Shown: positions 26,682 to 35,657 of the stretch, one piece after another
Layout: the number at the start of each line of letters is the position of its first letter
How positions within the stretch are numbered: position 1 is the stretch's first letter
NCBI RefSeq assembly: GCF_000819565.1
Contig: NZ_CP004393.1
Span: 406,001 to 470,000 of the forward strand
DNA: 64,000 nt
Source: Celeribacter indicus
GTDB taxonomy: Bacteria > Pseudomonadota > Alphaproteobacteria > Rhodobacterales > Rhodobacteraceae
Direction: 5' to 3'
The notes under the pieces: generated by a model
The model's input: only the letters and a program-made list of their open reading frames with translations
Told to the model about the DNA's origin: nothing
Databases searched by the model: none
Made by a program: the position numbers and the translations under genes

Positions 26682-28814
26682 TTACTCGGCCTCTTCCTCT
26701 TTCCTGACTTCTTCGCCGGTGGTCTGATCGACCATCTTCATGCCGAGGCGCACCTTGCCACGGTCGTCGAAGCCGAGGAGCTTCACGAAGACTTCCTGAC
26801 CTTCCTTCAGAACATCCGACGGGTGGTTCAGGCGGCGGTTCTCGATCTGGCTGACGTGCACGAGGCCGTCCCGCTTGCCGAAGAAGTTCACGAAGGCACC
26901 GAAATCGACGAGCTTCACGACCTTGCCCTTGTAGACCTTGCCCTCTTCCGGCTCCGCGACGATCGAATAGATCATGTCGTAGGCCTTCTGGATGGCGTCG
27001 CCGTTCGGGGAGGCGATCTTGATCACGCCGTCGTCGTTGATGTCGACCTTGGCGCCGGAGGTTTCCACGATCTCGCGGATGACCTTGCCGCCCGAGCCGA
27101 TCACTTCGCGGATCTTGTCGGTGGGGATGGTCATCGTCTCGATACGCGGTGCGTGGACGGAGAATTCGCCCGCGCCCGACAGCGCCTTGTTCATCTCGCC
27201 GAGGATGTGCATGCGGCCTGCCTTCGCCTGGGCGAGGGCCTGCTTCATGATCTCGGGCGTGATGCCTTGCACCTTGATGTCCATCTGGAGCGAGGTGATG
27301 CCATTCTCGGTGCCAGCGACCTTGAAGTCCATATCGCCGAGGTGATCCTCGTCGCCGAGAATGTCGGTGAGGATCGCGAAGGAGCCGTCATCCTCGAGCA
27401 CGAGGCCCATGGCGACGCCCGCGACGGCGGCCTTGAGCGGCACGCCCGCGTCCATCATCGACAGCGAACCGCCGCAGACGGAGGCCATCGAGGAGGAGCC
27501 GTTCGATTCGGTGATCTCGGAGACTACCCGGATCGTGTAGGGGAAGTCGGTGGCGGCGGGCAGGACGGCCTGAAGCGCGCGCCATGCCAGTTTGCCGTGA
27601 CCGATTTCACGACGGCCCGGAGAGCCGACGCGGCCCACTTCGCCGACGGAATACGGCGGGAAGTTGTAGTGCAGCAGGAAGTTCGAGCGGAAGTTGCCGT
27701 GCAGCGCGTCGATGATCTGCTCGTCGTCGCCGGTGCCGAGCGTCGTCACCACGAGGCCCTGGGTCTCGCCGCGGGTGAACAGGGCAGAGCCGTGGGTGCG
27801 CGGCAGGATGCCGGTTTCGCAGACGATCGGGCGGACCTGATCGAGGGCGCGGCCGTCGATGCGCTTGCCGTCCTTCACGACGGAGGAGCGCAGAACGGTC
27901 GATTCGAGCTTCTTGAACGCGGAGCCGAGATTCGTGTTCTCGAGCTGGTCCTCGGTGAGGCCGGCCTTGATCTCTTCCTTCACATTGGCGACGGCGGCCA
28001 CGCGCTCCTGCTTGTCGAGGATCGCGTAGGCGGCCTTCATCTTCTCCTCGCCGGCCTTCCGCACCGTCTCGTAGAGGTCGGAGTAATCCGGCGGGGTGAA
28101 GTCGAAGGGTTCCTTCGCGGCCTCTTCGGCGAGGTCGATGATGCAGTCGATGACCGGCTGGATCTGTTCATGCGCGAAGGTGACGGCGCCGAGCATCTCG
28201 TCCTCGGTCAGCTCGTAGGCTTCCGATTCCACCATCATCACCGCGTCCTTGGTGCCCGCGACGACAAGGTCGAGGCGCTGGTCGGGGTTGTTGCGCAGAT
28301 CCTGCATGTCGTCGACGGTCGGGTTCAGGATGTATTCGCCATCCTCGAAGCCGACGCGGCAGCCGGCGATCGGACCCATGAAGGGCGCGCCGGAGAGGGT
28401 CAGGGCCGCGGAGGCGGCGATCATCGCGACGACGTCGGGATCGTTGACGAGGTCATGGGAGAGAACCGTGCACATCACGAGCACTTCGTTCTTGAATCCC
28501 GGCGCGAAGAGCGGGCGGATCGGACGGTCGATCAGGCGCGCGGTGAGCGTCTCCTTTTCCGTCGGACGGGCCTCGCGCTTGAAGAAGCCGCCAGGGATCT
28601 TGCCGGCGGCGTAGTATTTTTCCTGGTAATGCACAGTGAGGGGGAAGAAGTCCTGGCCCTCTTTCTGTTGCTTGGCGAAGGTGACGTTGGCCATCACCGA
28701 GGTTTCCCCGAGGGTCGCGACGACGGTGCCGTCGGCCTGGCGGGCAATCTTGCCGGTTTCCAGCGTGAGCGTTTCCTCGCCCCACTGGATAGATTTTTTC
28801 ACTTCGTTGAACAT
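26682..28814 (-). CDS. pnp: Polynucleotide phosphorylase
   Basis: The 710-residue protein has two RNase PH domains, a KH domain ([20 protein letters not shown]) and a C-terminal S1 domain ([19 protein letters not shown]). It degrades RNA 3' to 5' with phosphate as part of the degradosome. Length and domain order are normal. The ATG at 28814 ([12 protein letters not shown]) is chosen over a longer frame because homology begins there. pnp normally follows rpsO directly, but here rpsO is 4 kb away. A strong stem-loop sits in the leader. Confidence 0.96.
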   Translation of the reverse strand: MFNEVKKSIQWGEETLTLETGKIARQADGTVVATLGETSVMANVTFAKQQKEGQDFFPLTVHYQEKYYAAGKIPGGFFKREARPTEKETLTARLIDRPIRPLFAPGFKNEVLVMCTVLSHDLVNDPDVVAMIAASAALTLSGAPFMGPIAGCRVGFEDGEYILNPTVDDMQDLRNNPDQRLDLVVAGTKDAVMMVESEAYELTEDEMLGAVTFAHEQIQPVIDCIIDLAEEAAKEPFDFTPPDYSDLYETVRKAGEEKMKAAYAILDKQERVAAVANVKEEIKAGLTEDQLENTNLGSAFKKLESTVLRSSVVKDGKRIDGRALDQVRPIVCETGILPRTHGSALFTRGETQGLVVTTLGTGDDEQIIDALHGNFRSNFLLHYNFPPYSVGEVGRVGSPGRREIGHGKLAWRALQAVLPAATDFPYTIRVVSEITESNGSSSMASVCGGSLSMMDAGVPLKAAVAGVAMGLVLEDDGSFAILTDILGDEDHLGDMDFKVAGTENGITSLQMDIKVQGITPEIMKQALAQAKAGRMHILGEMNKALSGAGEFSVHAPRIETMTIPTDKIREVIGSGGKVIREIVETSGAKVDINDDGVIKIASPNGDAIQKAYDMIYSIVAEPEEGKVYKGKVVKLVDFGAFVNFFGKRDGLVHVSQIENRRLNHPSDVLKEGQEVFVKLLGFDDRGKVRLGMKMVDQTTGEEVRKEEEAE

Positions 28815-28830
28815 CAAGTGTATCCTGTTT

Positions 28831-28861
28831 GGGAGCACTCGCGGGCCCTCCCGCGTCTCCC
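28831..28861 (-). promoter_or_regulatory. Stem-loop in the pnp 5' leader
   Basis: Read on the minus strand, outer arms GGGAG/CTCCC and inner arms CGCGGG/CCCGCG with tetraloop AGGG form a hairpin ending 16 bases before the pnp start codon. No T-run follows, so it is not a terminator. A leader hairpin cut by RNase III is the known basis of pnp autocontrol in enterics; the same role here is inferred. Confidence 0.5.
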
Positions 28862-29031
28862 GTTTTGCGTGGCGGCCCCATTGCCGCCGACCCCATATCC
28901 TATTTCACAACGCCGGGGTCTTCTGCGTTACGTCTCAGATGCGCAGGGCCATACAGGAAAATGGCTGTTTTGCAAAGCCATCATTGGGCCGCGCATGGTG
29001 TCGAGGTGGCGATCCGCCGGGCAAAGGAAAA

Positions 29032-29053
29032 GGGCGGACCCGGAGGCCCGCCC
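29032..29053 (-). terminator. Terminator of putP
   Basis: On the minus strand GGGCGGGCC pairs with GGTCCGCCC (one G-U), loop of four, followed by TTTTCCTTTG. It lies 28 bases after the putP stop codon. Confidence 0.65.
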
Positions 29054-29080
29054 GCACATTGCGTCACCTGATCGTGAGGA

Positions 29081-30541
29081 TCACTCCGCAGACGTCTCGA
29101 GCGCGCGGAATTCGCCGCGGTCCTTCGTCAGCAGGCTGACGATCACGATGGCGGCGGCGGAGGCGAGGAAACCCGGAATGATCTCGTAGAGCACCCCGGA
29201 GAGGCCGGCGGCGATCCAGATCCCCACCGTACCCGCGCCGACGACGAGGCCTGCGACGGCGCCCGCGCCGGTCATGCGTTTCCACGTCAGCGACAGGATG
29301 ATGAGCGGCCCGAAGGCCGCGCCGAACCCGGCCCAGGCGTTGGAGACGAGGTCGAGCACGCTCGAGTCCTGGTTGGAGGCGATGAGGATCGCCACGACGC
29401 CGACGAGGGCCACGGAGATGCGCCCCACGGTCACCAGTTCGTGCTCGGTCGCGTTCCGGTTCAGGAACACCTTGTAGAAATCTTCGGTGAGCGACGAGGA
29501 GGAGACGAGGAGTTGCGAGGAGACCGTGGACATGATGGCGGCCAGAAGCGCGGCGAAGAGGAAGCCGGTCACGAGCGGGTGGAACAGCAGTTCGGAGAGC
29601 ACGATGAAGATGGTTTCGGGATCTTCGAGCATGAGCCCATTGCGCTCCATGTAGGTGCGGCCGAAGATGCCGACGCCGACCGCGCCCGCGAGGGAAATCG
29701 CCATCCAGAGCATCGCGATGTTGCGCGCCACCGGTACGTCCTTCAGCGAGCGCACGGCCATGAAGCGCACGATGATATGCGGCTGGCCGAAATAGCCCAG
29801 ACCCCATGCGAATGTCGAGAGGAAGCCCAGCAGCGTCAGCCCGTGGGTCATCGACAGGAAGTTCGGGTCGACCTCCGTCGCGAGGCGTTCGGCCGCCGCG
29901 TCCACGCCGGCGCCCTGGCCGGTGGTGAGGATGACGATGGGCATGATGATGAGGGCGAGCATCATGATGCAGCCCTGCACGAAGTCGGTGAGCGACACCG
30001 CGAGGAAGCCGCCGAAGACGGTGTAGACGAGGACGACGCCGAGGGTGAGCAGCACGCCGGTCATGTAGCCGCCGTCGAAGGCCGAGGCAAAGAGCTTGCC
30101 GCCGCCGACGAGGCCCGAGGCGGTATAAACCGCAAAGAAGACGACGATGATCACCGCGGAGACGACGCGCAGCGTAAGCGCGGCGGAGGGAAAGCGGTTC
30201 GCGAGAAATTCCGGGATCGTCAGGCTGTTGTCGTAGCGCTTGGTCTGTTCGCGCAGGCGCGGCGCCACGACGATCCAGTTGATGAAGGCGCCGACAAACA
30301 GGCCGATGCCGATCCAGGCCTCGATCAGCCCGGAAGCGTAGAGCGCGCCGGGCAGGCCCAGGAGCAGCCAGCCGCTCATGTCGGAGGCCCCGGCCGAAAG
30401 GGCCGCGACAGCGGGATGCAGATTGCGCCCGCCGAGCACGTAGCCCTCGGCGGTGTCCGTGGACTTGCGCCAGGCGTAAAAGCCGATGCCGAGCATCAGC
30501 GCGAAATAGAGGATCAGGCTGATCCAGACTCCGGTTTCCAT
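29081..30541 (-). CDS. putP: Sodium/proline symporter
   Basis: The 486-residue solute:sodium symporter has about 13 hydrophobic segments. PutP features are GGRNLHPAVAALSAGASDMSGW, GLPGALYASGL, RYDNSLTIPEFL, FGGFLAVSLTDFVQG and LAWGLGYFGQPHI-like FAWGLGYFGQPHI. It would import proline with sodium in the inner membrane, for osmoprotection or nutrition. The ATG at 30541 has AAGGGGAG upstream. putA is not in the window. It sits between rpsO and pnp, splitting the usual pair. Confidence 0.95.
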   Translation of the reverse strand: METGVWISLILYFALMLGIGFYAWRKSTDTAEGYVLGGRNLHPAVAALSAGASDMSGWLLLGLPGALYASGLIEAWIGIGLFVGAFINWIVVAPRLREQTKRYDNSLTIPEFLANRFPSAALTLRVVSAVIIVVFFAVYTASGLVGGGKLFASAFDGGYMTGVLLTLGVVLVYTVFGGFLAVSLTDFVQGCIMMLALIIMPIVILTTGQGAGVDAAAERLATEVDPNFLSMTHGLTLLGFLSTFAWGLGYFGQPHIIVRFMAVRSLKDVPVARNIAMLWMAISLAGAVGVGIFGRTYMERNGLMLEDPETIFIVLSELLFHPLVTGFLFAALLAAIMSTVSSQLLVSSSSLTEDFYKVFLNRNATEHELVTVGRISVALVGVVAILIASNQDSSVLDLVSNAWAGFGAAFGPLIILSLTWKRMTGAGAVAGLVVGAGTVGIWIAAGLSGVLYEIIPGFLASAAAIVIVSLLTKDRGEFRALETSAE

Positions 30542-30651
30542 GACATGTCTCCCCTTGTTGGTTTGGGCGGGGACCATGCAGAAGACGGCTTGCAAGGCAA
30601 GAAAAAGACGGTCCCCTGCGCAAAATAATGTGTCGCGGTCCAGATTCGGGA

Positions 30652-30671
30652 CGCCAAACAGGATTTTGGCG
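30652..30671. promoter_or_regulatory. Palindrome upstream of putP (possible operator)
   Basis: A perfect dyad CGCCAAA-N6-TTTGGCG lies 110 bases upstream of the putP start. It is followed by two GGAATTCC palindromes at 30692-30699 and 30710-30717. Such spacing fits a protein-binding site; the protein is unknown. Confidence 0.4.
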
Positions 30672-30826
30672 AGAACGAACCGGGAATATTGGGAATTCCA
30701 GCTACTCGCGGAATTCCGCGCATTTAGACGTTTTCAACCAACTGTGCGGTATGCGAAGACTTGGATATCGGCAGGGGTGGGCCACCGAATCCCGTTCTGG
30801 ACGACACAAAAGAGAGGCTATGGCCC

Positions 30827-31552
30827 ATGCTGCGCACCCGCTTTCTGTCCCTTCTCCTGGCGCTTGGCGTCGGCATCTTCGCGGCAGGTTTCGCCGCACT
30901 GGCCGAGGAGGGCGACCCCGCCCGGCCTGCCGGCGCGCCGCGGATCCTGGCGATCGGGGACTCGATGATGGCCTGGCATCTCGTCAGCCGGAATTCCATC
31001 GCGGATGTCGTTGCGCGGCGGCTCGGGGAGCCCGTTGTCAACCGGGCCGTGGGCGGTGCACGCATCCTCTACGGTCTGCCGATTTCCGGCGCGATGGGGC
31101 TGAAGATCGCCCGGCAGTTCAAGGCGGGGGCCTGGGACTGGGTGATCGTCAACGGCGGCGGCAACGACCTCTGGCTGGGCTGCGGCTGCAAGGCCTGCGA
31201 TCGCCGGATGGCGCGGATGATCGGGGCGGAAGGGCGGCAGGGCGCTATCCCCGATCTCGTCGCGGCGATCCGCCGGACCGGGGCGCGGGTGATCTATCTC
31301 GGTTACCTGCGCAGTCCGGGTGTGCCCTCGGTCATCGACGGCTGCCGGGAGATCGGGGACAGGTTCGAGGCGCGGATCGCGCGGTTGGCGTCGCAGGATC
31401 CCGGCGTGTATTTCCTGTCGCTCGCCGGTCTCGTGCCGGACGGGGACCGCTCCTATCACGGCATCGACATGATCCACCCGTCGAAGAAGGGATCCGATGT
31501 GATCGGCCGGAAGGTGTCGGAGATCATCCTTCAGGTCGAACGGGGCCGCTGA
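30827..31552 (+). CDS. SGNH/GDSL hydrolase, exported
   Basis: The 241-residue protein has an N-terminal signal peptide or anchor (residues 3-24), the GDS motif (Ser46), NGGGNDLW (block III) and DMIHPS with Asp214 and His217. That completes the SGNH catalytic triad. These are esterases or acetylhydrolases acting on lipids, sugars or polysaccharide acetyl groups. A cysteine cluster CGCKAC directly follows the GGGND block. The ATG at 30827 has GAGAGG upstream. The substrate is unknown. Confidence 0.87.
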   Translation: MLRTRFLSLLLALGVGIFAAGFAALAEEGDPARPAGAPRILAIGDSMMAWHLVSRNSIADVVARRLGEPVVNRAVGGARILYGLPISGAMGLKIARQFKAGAWDWVIVNGGGNDLWLGCGCKACDRRMARMIGAEGRQGAIPDLVAAIRRTGARVIYLGYLRSPGVPSVIDGCREIGDRFEARIARLASQDPGVYFLSLAGLVPDGDRSYHGIDMIHPSKKGSDVIGRKVSEIILQVERGR

Positions 31553-31908
31553 GGCGCGCGCAGGGTTTCGATCTGTTCGGGATCGAGCGGCCACCGGAGT
31601 GTTTCGGACACCCCGCTTTCTCCCGGCGTGTTGCCATCGGAGATGAAGATCGTGCGGATGCCACGCTGCGTCAGCCGCCGGCCGAGGGATCCGAGCGAAA
31701 TTTCGTCCTGGCGCATGGCGAGAAAGACCGCGGTGATGCGGTCGTTGGCGCCGAGCAGGACGATCGCGTCTCCCGGCGAGCGGGCGATAAGAAGTTCCGC
31801 CCCCGGCAGGGCCTGCGCGAGCGCGTCCCGGAGCTGTTCTGCAAAATCCCTGTTGAGCGCGAGGATCACGAAGACCGGATCGGCAGGGCGAGGCGGCGGG
31901 CGGCGCAT
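31531..31908 (-). CDS. Hypothetical protein, degenerate receiver-like domain
   Basis: I do not recognise this 125-residue protein. The core PVFVILALNRDFAEQL... and AVFLAMRQDEISLGSLGRRL, followed by IRTIFISDG, look like the beta1, beta3 and beta4 region of a response-regulator receiver, but the phosphoacceptor Asp position holds Ala (FLAM). The start at 31908 (AGGA upstream) leaves a 91-base divergent gap to the Crp/Fnr gene; a start at 31983 is possible. Its tail overlaps the SGNH gene by 22 bases. It may work with the Crp/Fnr regulator; that is inference from position only. Confidence 0.6.
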   Translation of the reverse strand: MRRPPPRPADPVFVILALNRDFAEQLRDALAQALPGAELLIARSPGDAIVLLGANDRITAVFLAMRQDEISLGSLGRRLTQRGIRTIFISDGNTPGESGVSETLRWPLDPEQIETLRAPQRPRST

Positions 31909-31999
31909 GGCGGGCGAATCCTGTTCGAAAAAAGCTGCCGCAAGCTGAACCAAACGCACCCTCTGCGCATTAAACTGTGACATAGACGGAGAAAGAAAC

Positions 32000-32731
32000 G
32001 TGATCGTCGACAGGTGCGAAAACTGTCCGCTGAAGAGCAAGAACGCCTTCGTTCCCCTGACCGGAACGGAAGTGGATTTCATGAATGGATTCAAGAAGGG
32101 AGAACTGGCGGTCGAGGCGGGTACGACGCTCGTGACCGAAGGATCGGACGCGCCGCATCTCTATACCGTCCTGAGCGGCATGGGCATGAGGTACAAGACG
32201 CTGGAGGACGGGCGGCGGCAGGTGATCGGTTTCATCCTGCCAGGAGATTTCATCGGGTTGCAGGCGAGCGTGATGGGGGAGGCGCAGAACTCCGTGGACG
32301 CGAAGACGGACATGCGCCTCTGCGCCTTCCAGCGCCGTGACCTGTGGACGCTGTTCGAGCGGCACCCGGACCGCGCCTATGATCTCGTCTGGATGTCGGC
32401 GGTGGAGGAGAGCTTTCTCGGAGAGGCCCTGACCACGCTGGGACAGCGGTCTGGTCGGGAGCGGGTCGCCTGGGCGCTGGTGAAGCTGTTCGAACGTCTC
32501 TCGGCGCTCGGCCTCGATGACGGCGAGCGCGTGCCCCTTCCGTTCCGGCAGCAGGATCTCGCGGATTCGCTCGGCCTGTCGCTCGTGCACACGAACAAGA
32601 CGCTGCGCGCCCTGCATGGCGAGGGGCTGGCGACCTGGGTGGACGGGGAACTGGAGATCGGGGATCTCGATGCGCTCAGGGACATCGCGCTTCTGGCCGA
32701 GGAGGGATTTCAGCCGCGGCCGCTGATCTGA
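32000..32731 (+). CDS. Crp/Fnr family transcription regulator
   Basis: The 243-residue protein has a cyclic-nucleotide-binding-type N-domain (GSDAPHLYTVLSGMGMRYKTLEDGRRQVIGFILPGDFIG region) and a helix-turn-helix near residues 190-215 (QQDLADSLGLSLVHTNKTL). The N-terminus has CENC, like FNR, but no full four-cysteine cluster set, and the recognition helix lacks the E--SR residues of FNR. So it is probably not an FNR-box binder. The start is GTG at 32000 with GGAG upstream. A strong bidirectional terminator follows. Confidence 0.87.
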   Translation: MIVDRCENCPLKSKNAFVPLTGTEVDFMNGFKKGELAVEAGTTLVTEGSDAPHLYTVLSGMGMRYKTLEDGRRQVIGFILPGDFIGLQASVMGEAQNSVDAKTDMRLCAFQRRDLWTLFERHPDRAYDLVWMSAVEESFLGEALTTLGQRSGRERVAWALVKLFERLSALGLDDGERVPLPFRQQDLADSLGLSLVHTNKTLRALHGEGLATWVDGELEIGDLDALRDIALLAEEGFQPRPLI

Positions 32732-32752
32732 CCGTCAGAGGGGCCTGAACGC

Positions 32753-32784
32753 AAAAAAACCCTCCGGCAGGCCGGAGGGTTTTT
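32753..32784. terminator. Bidirectional terminator between Crp/Fnr gene and rpsO
   Basis: Arms CCCTCCGGC (32760-32768) and GCCGGAGGG (32771-32779) are flanked by seven A and five T. The convergent crp/fnr (+) and rpsO (-) genes share it. Confidence 0.9.
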
Positions 32785-32809
32785 GGAATCTTTTCGGTAT
32801 CCGGCCGGC

Positions 32810-33079
32810 TCAGCGGCGCAGGCCGAGACGCTCGATCAGGGACTGGTAGCGCGCTTCGTCGCGGGCCTTGACGTAGTCGAGAAGCTTGCGGCGCTGGGCG
32901 ACGAGCTTCAGAAGACCGCGGCGACCGTGGTTGTCCTTCTTGTGCGTCTTGAAGTGCTCGGTGAGCGTGGCGATGCGCGAGGACAGGATCGCGACCTGGA
33001 CTTCGGGGGAACCGGTGTCACCGTCCTTGGCGCCGTATTCCTTGATCAGGCGGGTCTTTTCTTCAGGCGTGATCGACAT
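32810..33079 (-). CDS. rpsO: 30S ribosomal protein S15
   Basis: The 89-residue protein is a textbook S15: [46 protein letters not shown]-type [28 protein letters not shown]. It binds 16S rRNA helix 22 early in 30S assembly. GAAAGGAG precedes the ATG. It is normally followed by pnp; here about 4 kb of unrelated genes intervene. Confidence 0.97.
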   Translation of the reverse strand: MSITPEEKTRLIKEYGAKDGDTGSPEVQVAILSSRIATLTEHFKTHKKDNHGRRGLLKLVAQRRKLLDYVKARDEARYQSLIERLGLRR

Positions 33080-33219
33080 CGGGGTCTCCTTTCGAAAACA
33101 GGGTTATGGCGCAAGCCGGGATGTCGTCCAGCAGGGCCCTTGGAGAAATCTCTTCGGCAGCTCGACCGAAGATGCGCGCATATAGGCGGATTCTTCAGGA
33201 AAGGAAAGGAATTTCTCCC

Positions 33220-33516
33220 TCACTCGCCGGTTTCGACCCGTGTGGTGTTCGATAGGATTTCCGCGGCGATCTGTTTCGCCCAGTCGCCGACGATGGGGAC
33301 GAAGTCGATCTGGTTGAGAATGAAGGCCACGATGGAGACCACGATCGAGGCCCCCACGACCGACCCGAAGCCGAAGGCGAGGCCGCGGAGGAACTGGAAC
33401 CACACGAGCCGGAGGGTCGAATTGTGGATTCGGATGAAGCGATGGTTGTTAAGCCGCGCGATCTCGTCGCGCAGGTCCTTGATATTGCTTTTCAAATCAT
33501 CGCCGTCTTCGGACAT
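33220..33516 (-). CDS. DUF5665 domain protein
   Basis: The 98-residue protein has an N-terminal charged helix (DLKSNIKDLRDEIARLNNH, coiled-coil-like) and one strong membrane segment (about residues 50-72, FGFGSVVGASIVVSIVAFIL). This is the pattern of the DUF5665 family, of unknown function. AGGAGG at the right distance supports the ATG at 33516 over a start at 33561. It lies 140 bases upstream of rpsO on the same strand. Confidence 0.8.
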   Translation of the reverse strand: MSEDGDDLKSNIKDLRDEIARLNNHRFIRIHNSTLRLVWFQFLRGLAFGFGSVVGASIVVSIVAFILNQIDFVPIVGDWAKQIAAEILSNTTRVETGE

Positions 33517-33687
33517 CGCCGGGATTCCTCCTGCTCCTGTGATCCCTTCTCTGTAGCGCATTGCGGACGACGAGGGAAATTAACCTTTTCAAACAGGGAT
33601 TTAGATTGAGTTTTCGGGATTATTTCCTTTGAGATCAGGCCGGATCGCGTATTTTTCAGGAGGAGTGTGGATCTGTGAGGTGTCGCG

Positions 33688-35109
33688 ATGCTTTGGGCAT
33701 TGGCGTTGATAGGACTGTTCCCTGCGGCGATGGCCGTGAGCGATCTGACAGTCTCCGAAGAGACGGAGTCCGATGCGGAACCCGGCGCGGAGGAGGCCGG
33801 AGCGGAAGAGACGGGCGCGGAGGGTTCGGTGACGATCGACCTGCTCGCCCCGACGGGCGATCTTTCCGCGGAGGACGATGCCGTCGATGTCGAGGCGATG
33901 GACAGTGCGGCGGTGCCGGAGGTGGAAAGCGACGGGATCGCGGAAGAGGTCGAGCACGAGGTGGCGGAGGGCTCCGGCGAAACCGTGCTTCATGATTTCC
34001 GGCCGGGCGAGGATCATGTGACCCTGCGGATCGGTGACGGCGGCGAGGGGGAATTCATCGTCGAGGCTGCCCATGACGCCGACGGAGCGGAGATCGGGGT
34101 GAGCCTGTCCTACGCGACCGAGGAGGACGAGACGACGGTGACCTTTATCGGCATGTCCGACCTGCCCTTCGGCGACATCTCCGTCGAGATCACGGATCCG
34201 GAGACCGGGGAGCTGCGTCTTTACAGCCTTGCGGAACTCGGGGATTTCGGCGCCCTCGCGCCGAACGATCCCGACCTGCCGGATCTGCCCGGCCCGGCAG
34301 GCAGCGACGGCGAGGAGGTGTTGCAGGTCAACGATCCAGATGTGCCGGACGATCCCGTTCCGGGCGGAGAGGAGGATATCGTCCTGCCCCCGCAGACGGA
34401 TATGGATATGTCTCTGCGCGCGGCGACGGGAGAAGCGCGGCTCTTCGAACTGGGCGACGGAGGGGAAACGCTGATCCTGCCCGATGATCCGATGGAGGGC
34501 GGGCTCGATGCCACGCTGACGGGGGATGAGAGCGGCGCGCCGGCGATCCGGACGGAGGGCACGCTCAACATCGTCATCGGGGGTGCCGGTGACGATACGA
34601 TCGTCACGGGTGACGCGGCGGCGATCGTCGAGGGGGGAGATGGCAATGACATGATCCGTGGCGGTGACGGCACGGCGATCCTGTCGGGTGGTGCGGGCGA
34701 CGACGTCATCCATGCGGGCGACGATACGGGATCGCACTATATCCTTTCCGGCGGCGGAGGCGCGGATGCGCTCCATGGCGGTGCGGCGGCGGACACGATC
34801 CTGATGGACATTTCGGACACGGCATCCGGCGGCGCGGGGGCGGACCTGTTCAGGCTGGGCCTCGAGCCGGGGAACGCGGCGGGGCATGCGGAGATCACGG
34901 ATTTCACCCGTGGAGAAGACCTCCTGCGGATCACTTTGGCGCCGGAAGAGGAAGGCCAGCCCGCGCCGACGGTCGAGGTCGTGCAGAGCGAGGATGGCAC
35001 GGCGAGCGGGGTTGTCGTGAACGGGCAACTCGTCGCGGTGCTGCGGGGCGCACCGAACGTCACCGCCGACGATATCGTGGTAGAGGTGGGGCCGGTCCCG
35101 CTCGGCTGA
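33688..35109 (+). CDS. RTX-type calcium-binding repeat protein, lysine-free
   Basis: The 473-residue protein opens with a short hydrophobic stretch (MLWALALIGLFPAAMA), then a long acidic region. About six GGxGxD-type nonapeptides follow at residues 290-390 (GGAGDDTIV, GGDGNDMIR, GGAGDDVIH, GGGGADALH, GGAGADLFR). The C-terminal ITDFTRGEDLLRI segment is typical of RTX proteins exported by type I systems. It contains no lysine and no cysteine and only about eleven arginines. No type I exporter lies nearby. It converges with the DUF1643 gene with a two-base gap. Function unknown; calcium-dependent folding outside the cell is expected. Confidence 0.8.
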   Translation: MLWALALIGLFPAAMAVSDLTVSEETESDAEPGAEEAGAEETGAEGSVTIDLLAPTGDLSAEDDAVDVEAMDSAAVPEVESDGIAEEVEHEVAEGSGETVLHDFRPGEDHVTLRIGDGGEGEFIVEAAHDADGAEIGVSLSYATEEDETTVTFIGMSDLPFGDISVEITDPETGELRLYSLAELGDFGALAPNDPDLPDLPGPAGSDGEEVLQVNDPDVPDDPVPGGEEDIVLPPQTDMDMSLRAATGEARLFELGDGGETLILPDDPMEGGLDATLTGDESGAPAIRTEGTLNIVIGGAGDDTIVTGDAAAIVEGGDGNDMIRGGDGTAILSGGAGDDVIHAGDDTGSHYILSGGGGADALHGGAAADTILMDISDTASGGAGADLFRLGLEPGNAAGHAEITDFTRGEDLLRITLAPEEEGQPAPTVEVVQSEDGTASGVVVNGQLVAVLRGAPNVTADDIVVEVGPVPLG

Positions 35110-35111
35110 AC

Positions 35112-35618
35112 TCAGAGCCAGAGCTCTGGCTGCTGGGTGTAGGCGATGTAGAGCGGATGTTTCGGATGTCCGCCTTTCGAGAGGCCGAGGTGATAGAGCT
35201 TCCGCCCCGTCCGGCGCAGCAGATCCTCCACCGCCTTGCCGCGTGCGAGATGGGCGCCATGCGTTCCCCAGGCGCAGATCACCTGATCGGCCCAATGCGC
35301 GTATTCCGCGATGGCGGCGTCGTTTTCCGGTCCGACGGGATCCGCGGCCGCGCGCATCTTCTTCGGATCGGTGTCGCGCCAGGCGAAGATATTCGTGACG
35401 CAGAAGGCCCCGAACCCCAGCGCCCGCGCCCGCCGTTCGCAGCGTTCGACGGTGGGATCGTTCTGGATTTCGGTCGCGGTTGAGGGGTTCAGCATGACGA
35501 AGAGCGCCTTCCGGCCCTCCGGGTCCCATGTCCGCAAAAGGGAATAGCGGTAGCGTTCGCAATCGGAATAGACGGCGGTGGAAGGGGCATCGCCCTTGGT
35601 ATGGGTGCGCGTGATCAT
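35112..35618 (-). CDS. DUF1643 domain protein
   Basis: The 168-residue protein matches DUF1643: LFVMLNPSTATEIQNDPTVERCERRA, FGAFCVTNIFAWRDTDP, VICAWGTHGAH and HLGLSKGGHPKHPLY. The family is widespread, often in accessory regions, and has no established function. The ATG at 35618 follows GAGAGG; a longer TTG start at 35654 is weaker. It lies 39 bases after the C26 peptidase gene on the same strand, so it is probably the last gene of the rbfA-truB-amidoligase unit. Confidence 0.85.
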   Translation of the reverse strand: MITRTHTKGDAPSTAVYSDCERYRYSLLRTWDPEGRKALFVMLNPSTATEIQNDPTVERCERRARALGFGAFCVTNIFAWRDTDPKKMRAAADPVGPENDAAIAEYAHWADQVICAWGTHGAHLARGKAVEDLLRRTGRKLYHLGLSKGGHPKHPLYIAYTQQPELWL

Positions 35619-35657
35619 GGCCCTCTCAATGGCCTGCCGGTCCGGGTTTGACAAGTC

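Noticed and set aside
26823..29189. A 788-residue plus-strand frame opposite pnp
   Set aside because: Antisense shadow of a highly conserved gene.
33688..35109. The RTX gene as part of a type I toxin system
   Set aside because: No exporter, activator or large toxin domain is present; only the calcium repeats are.
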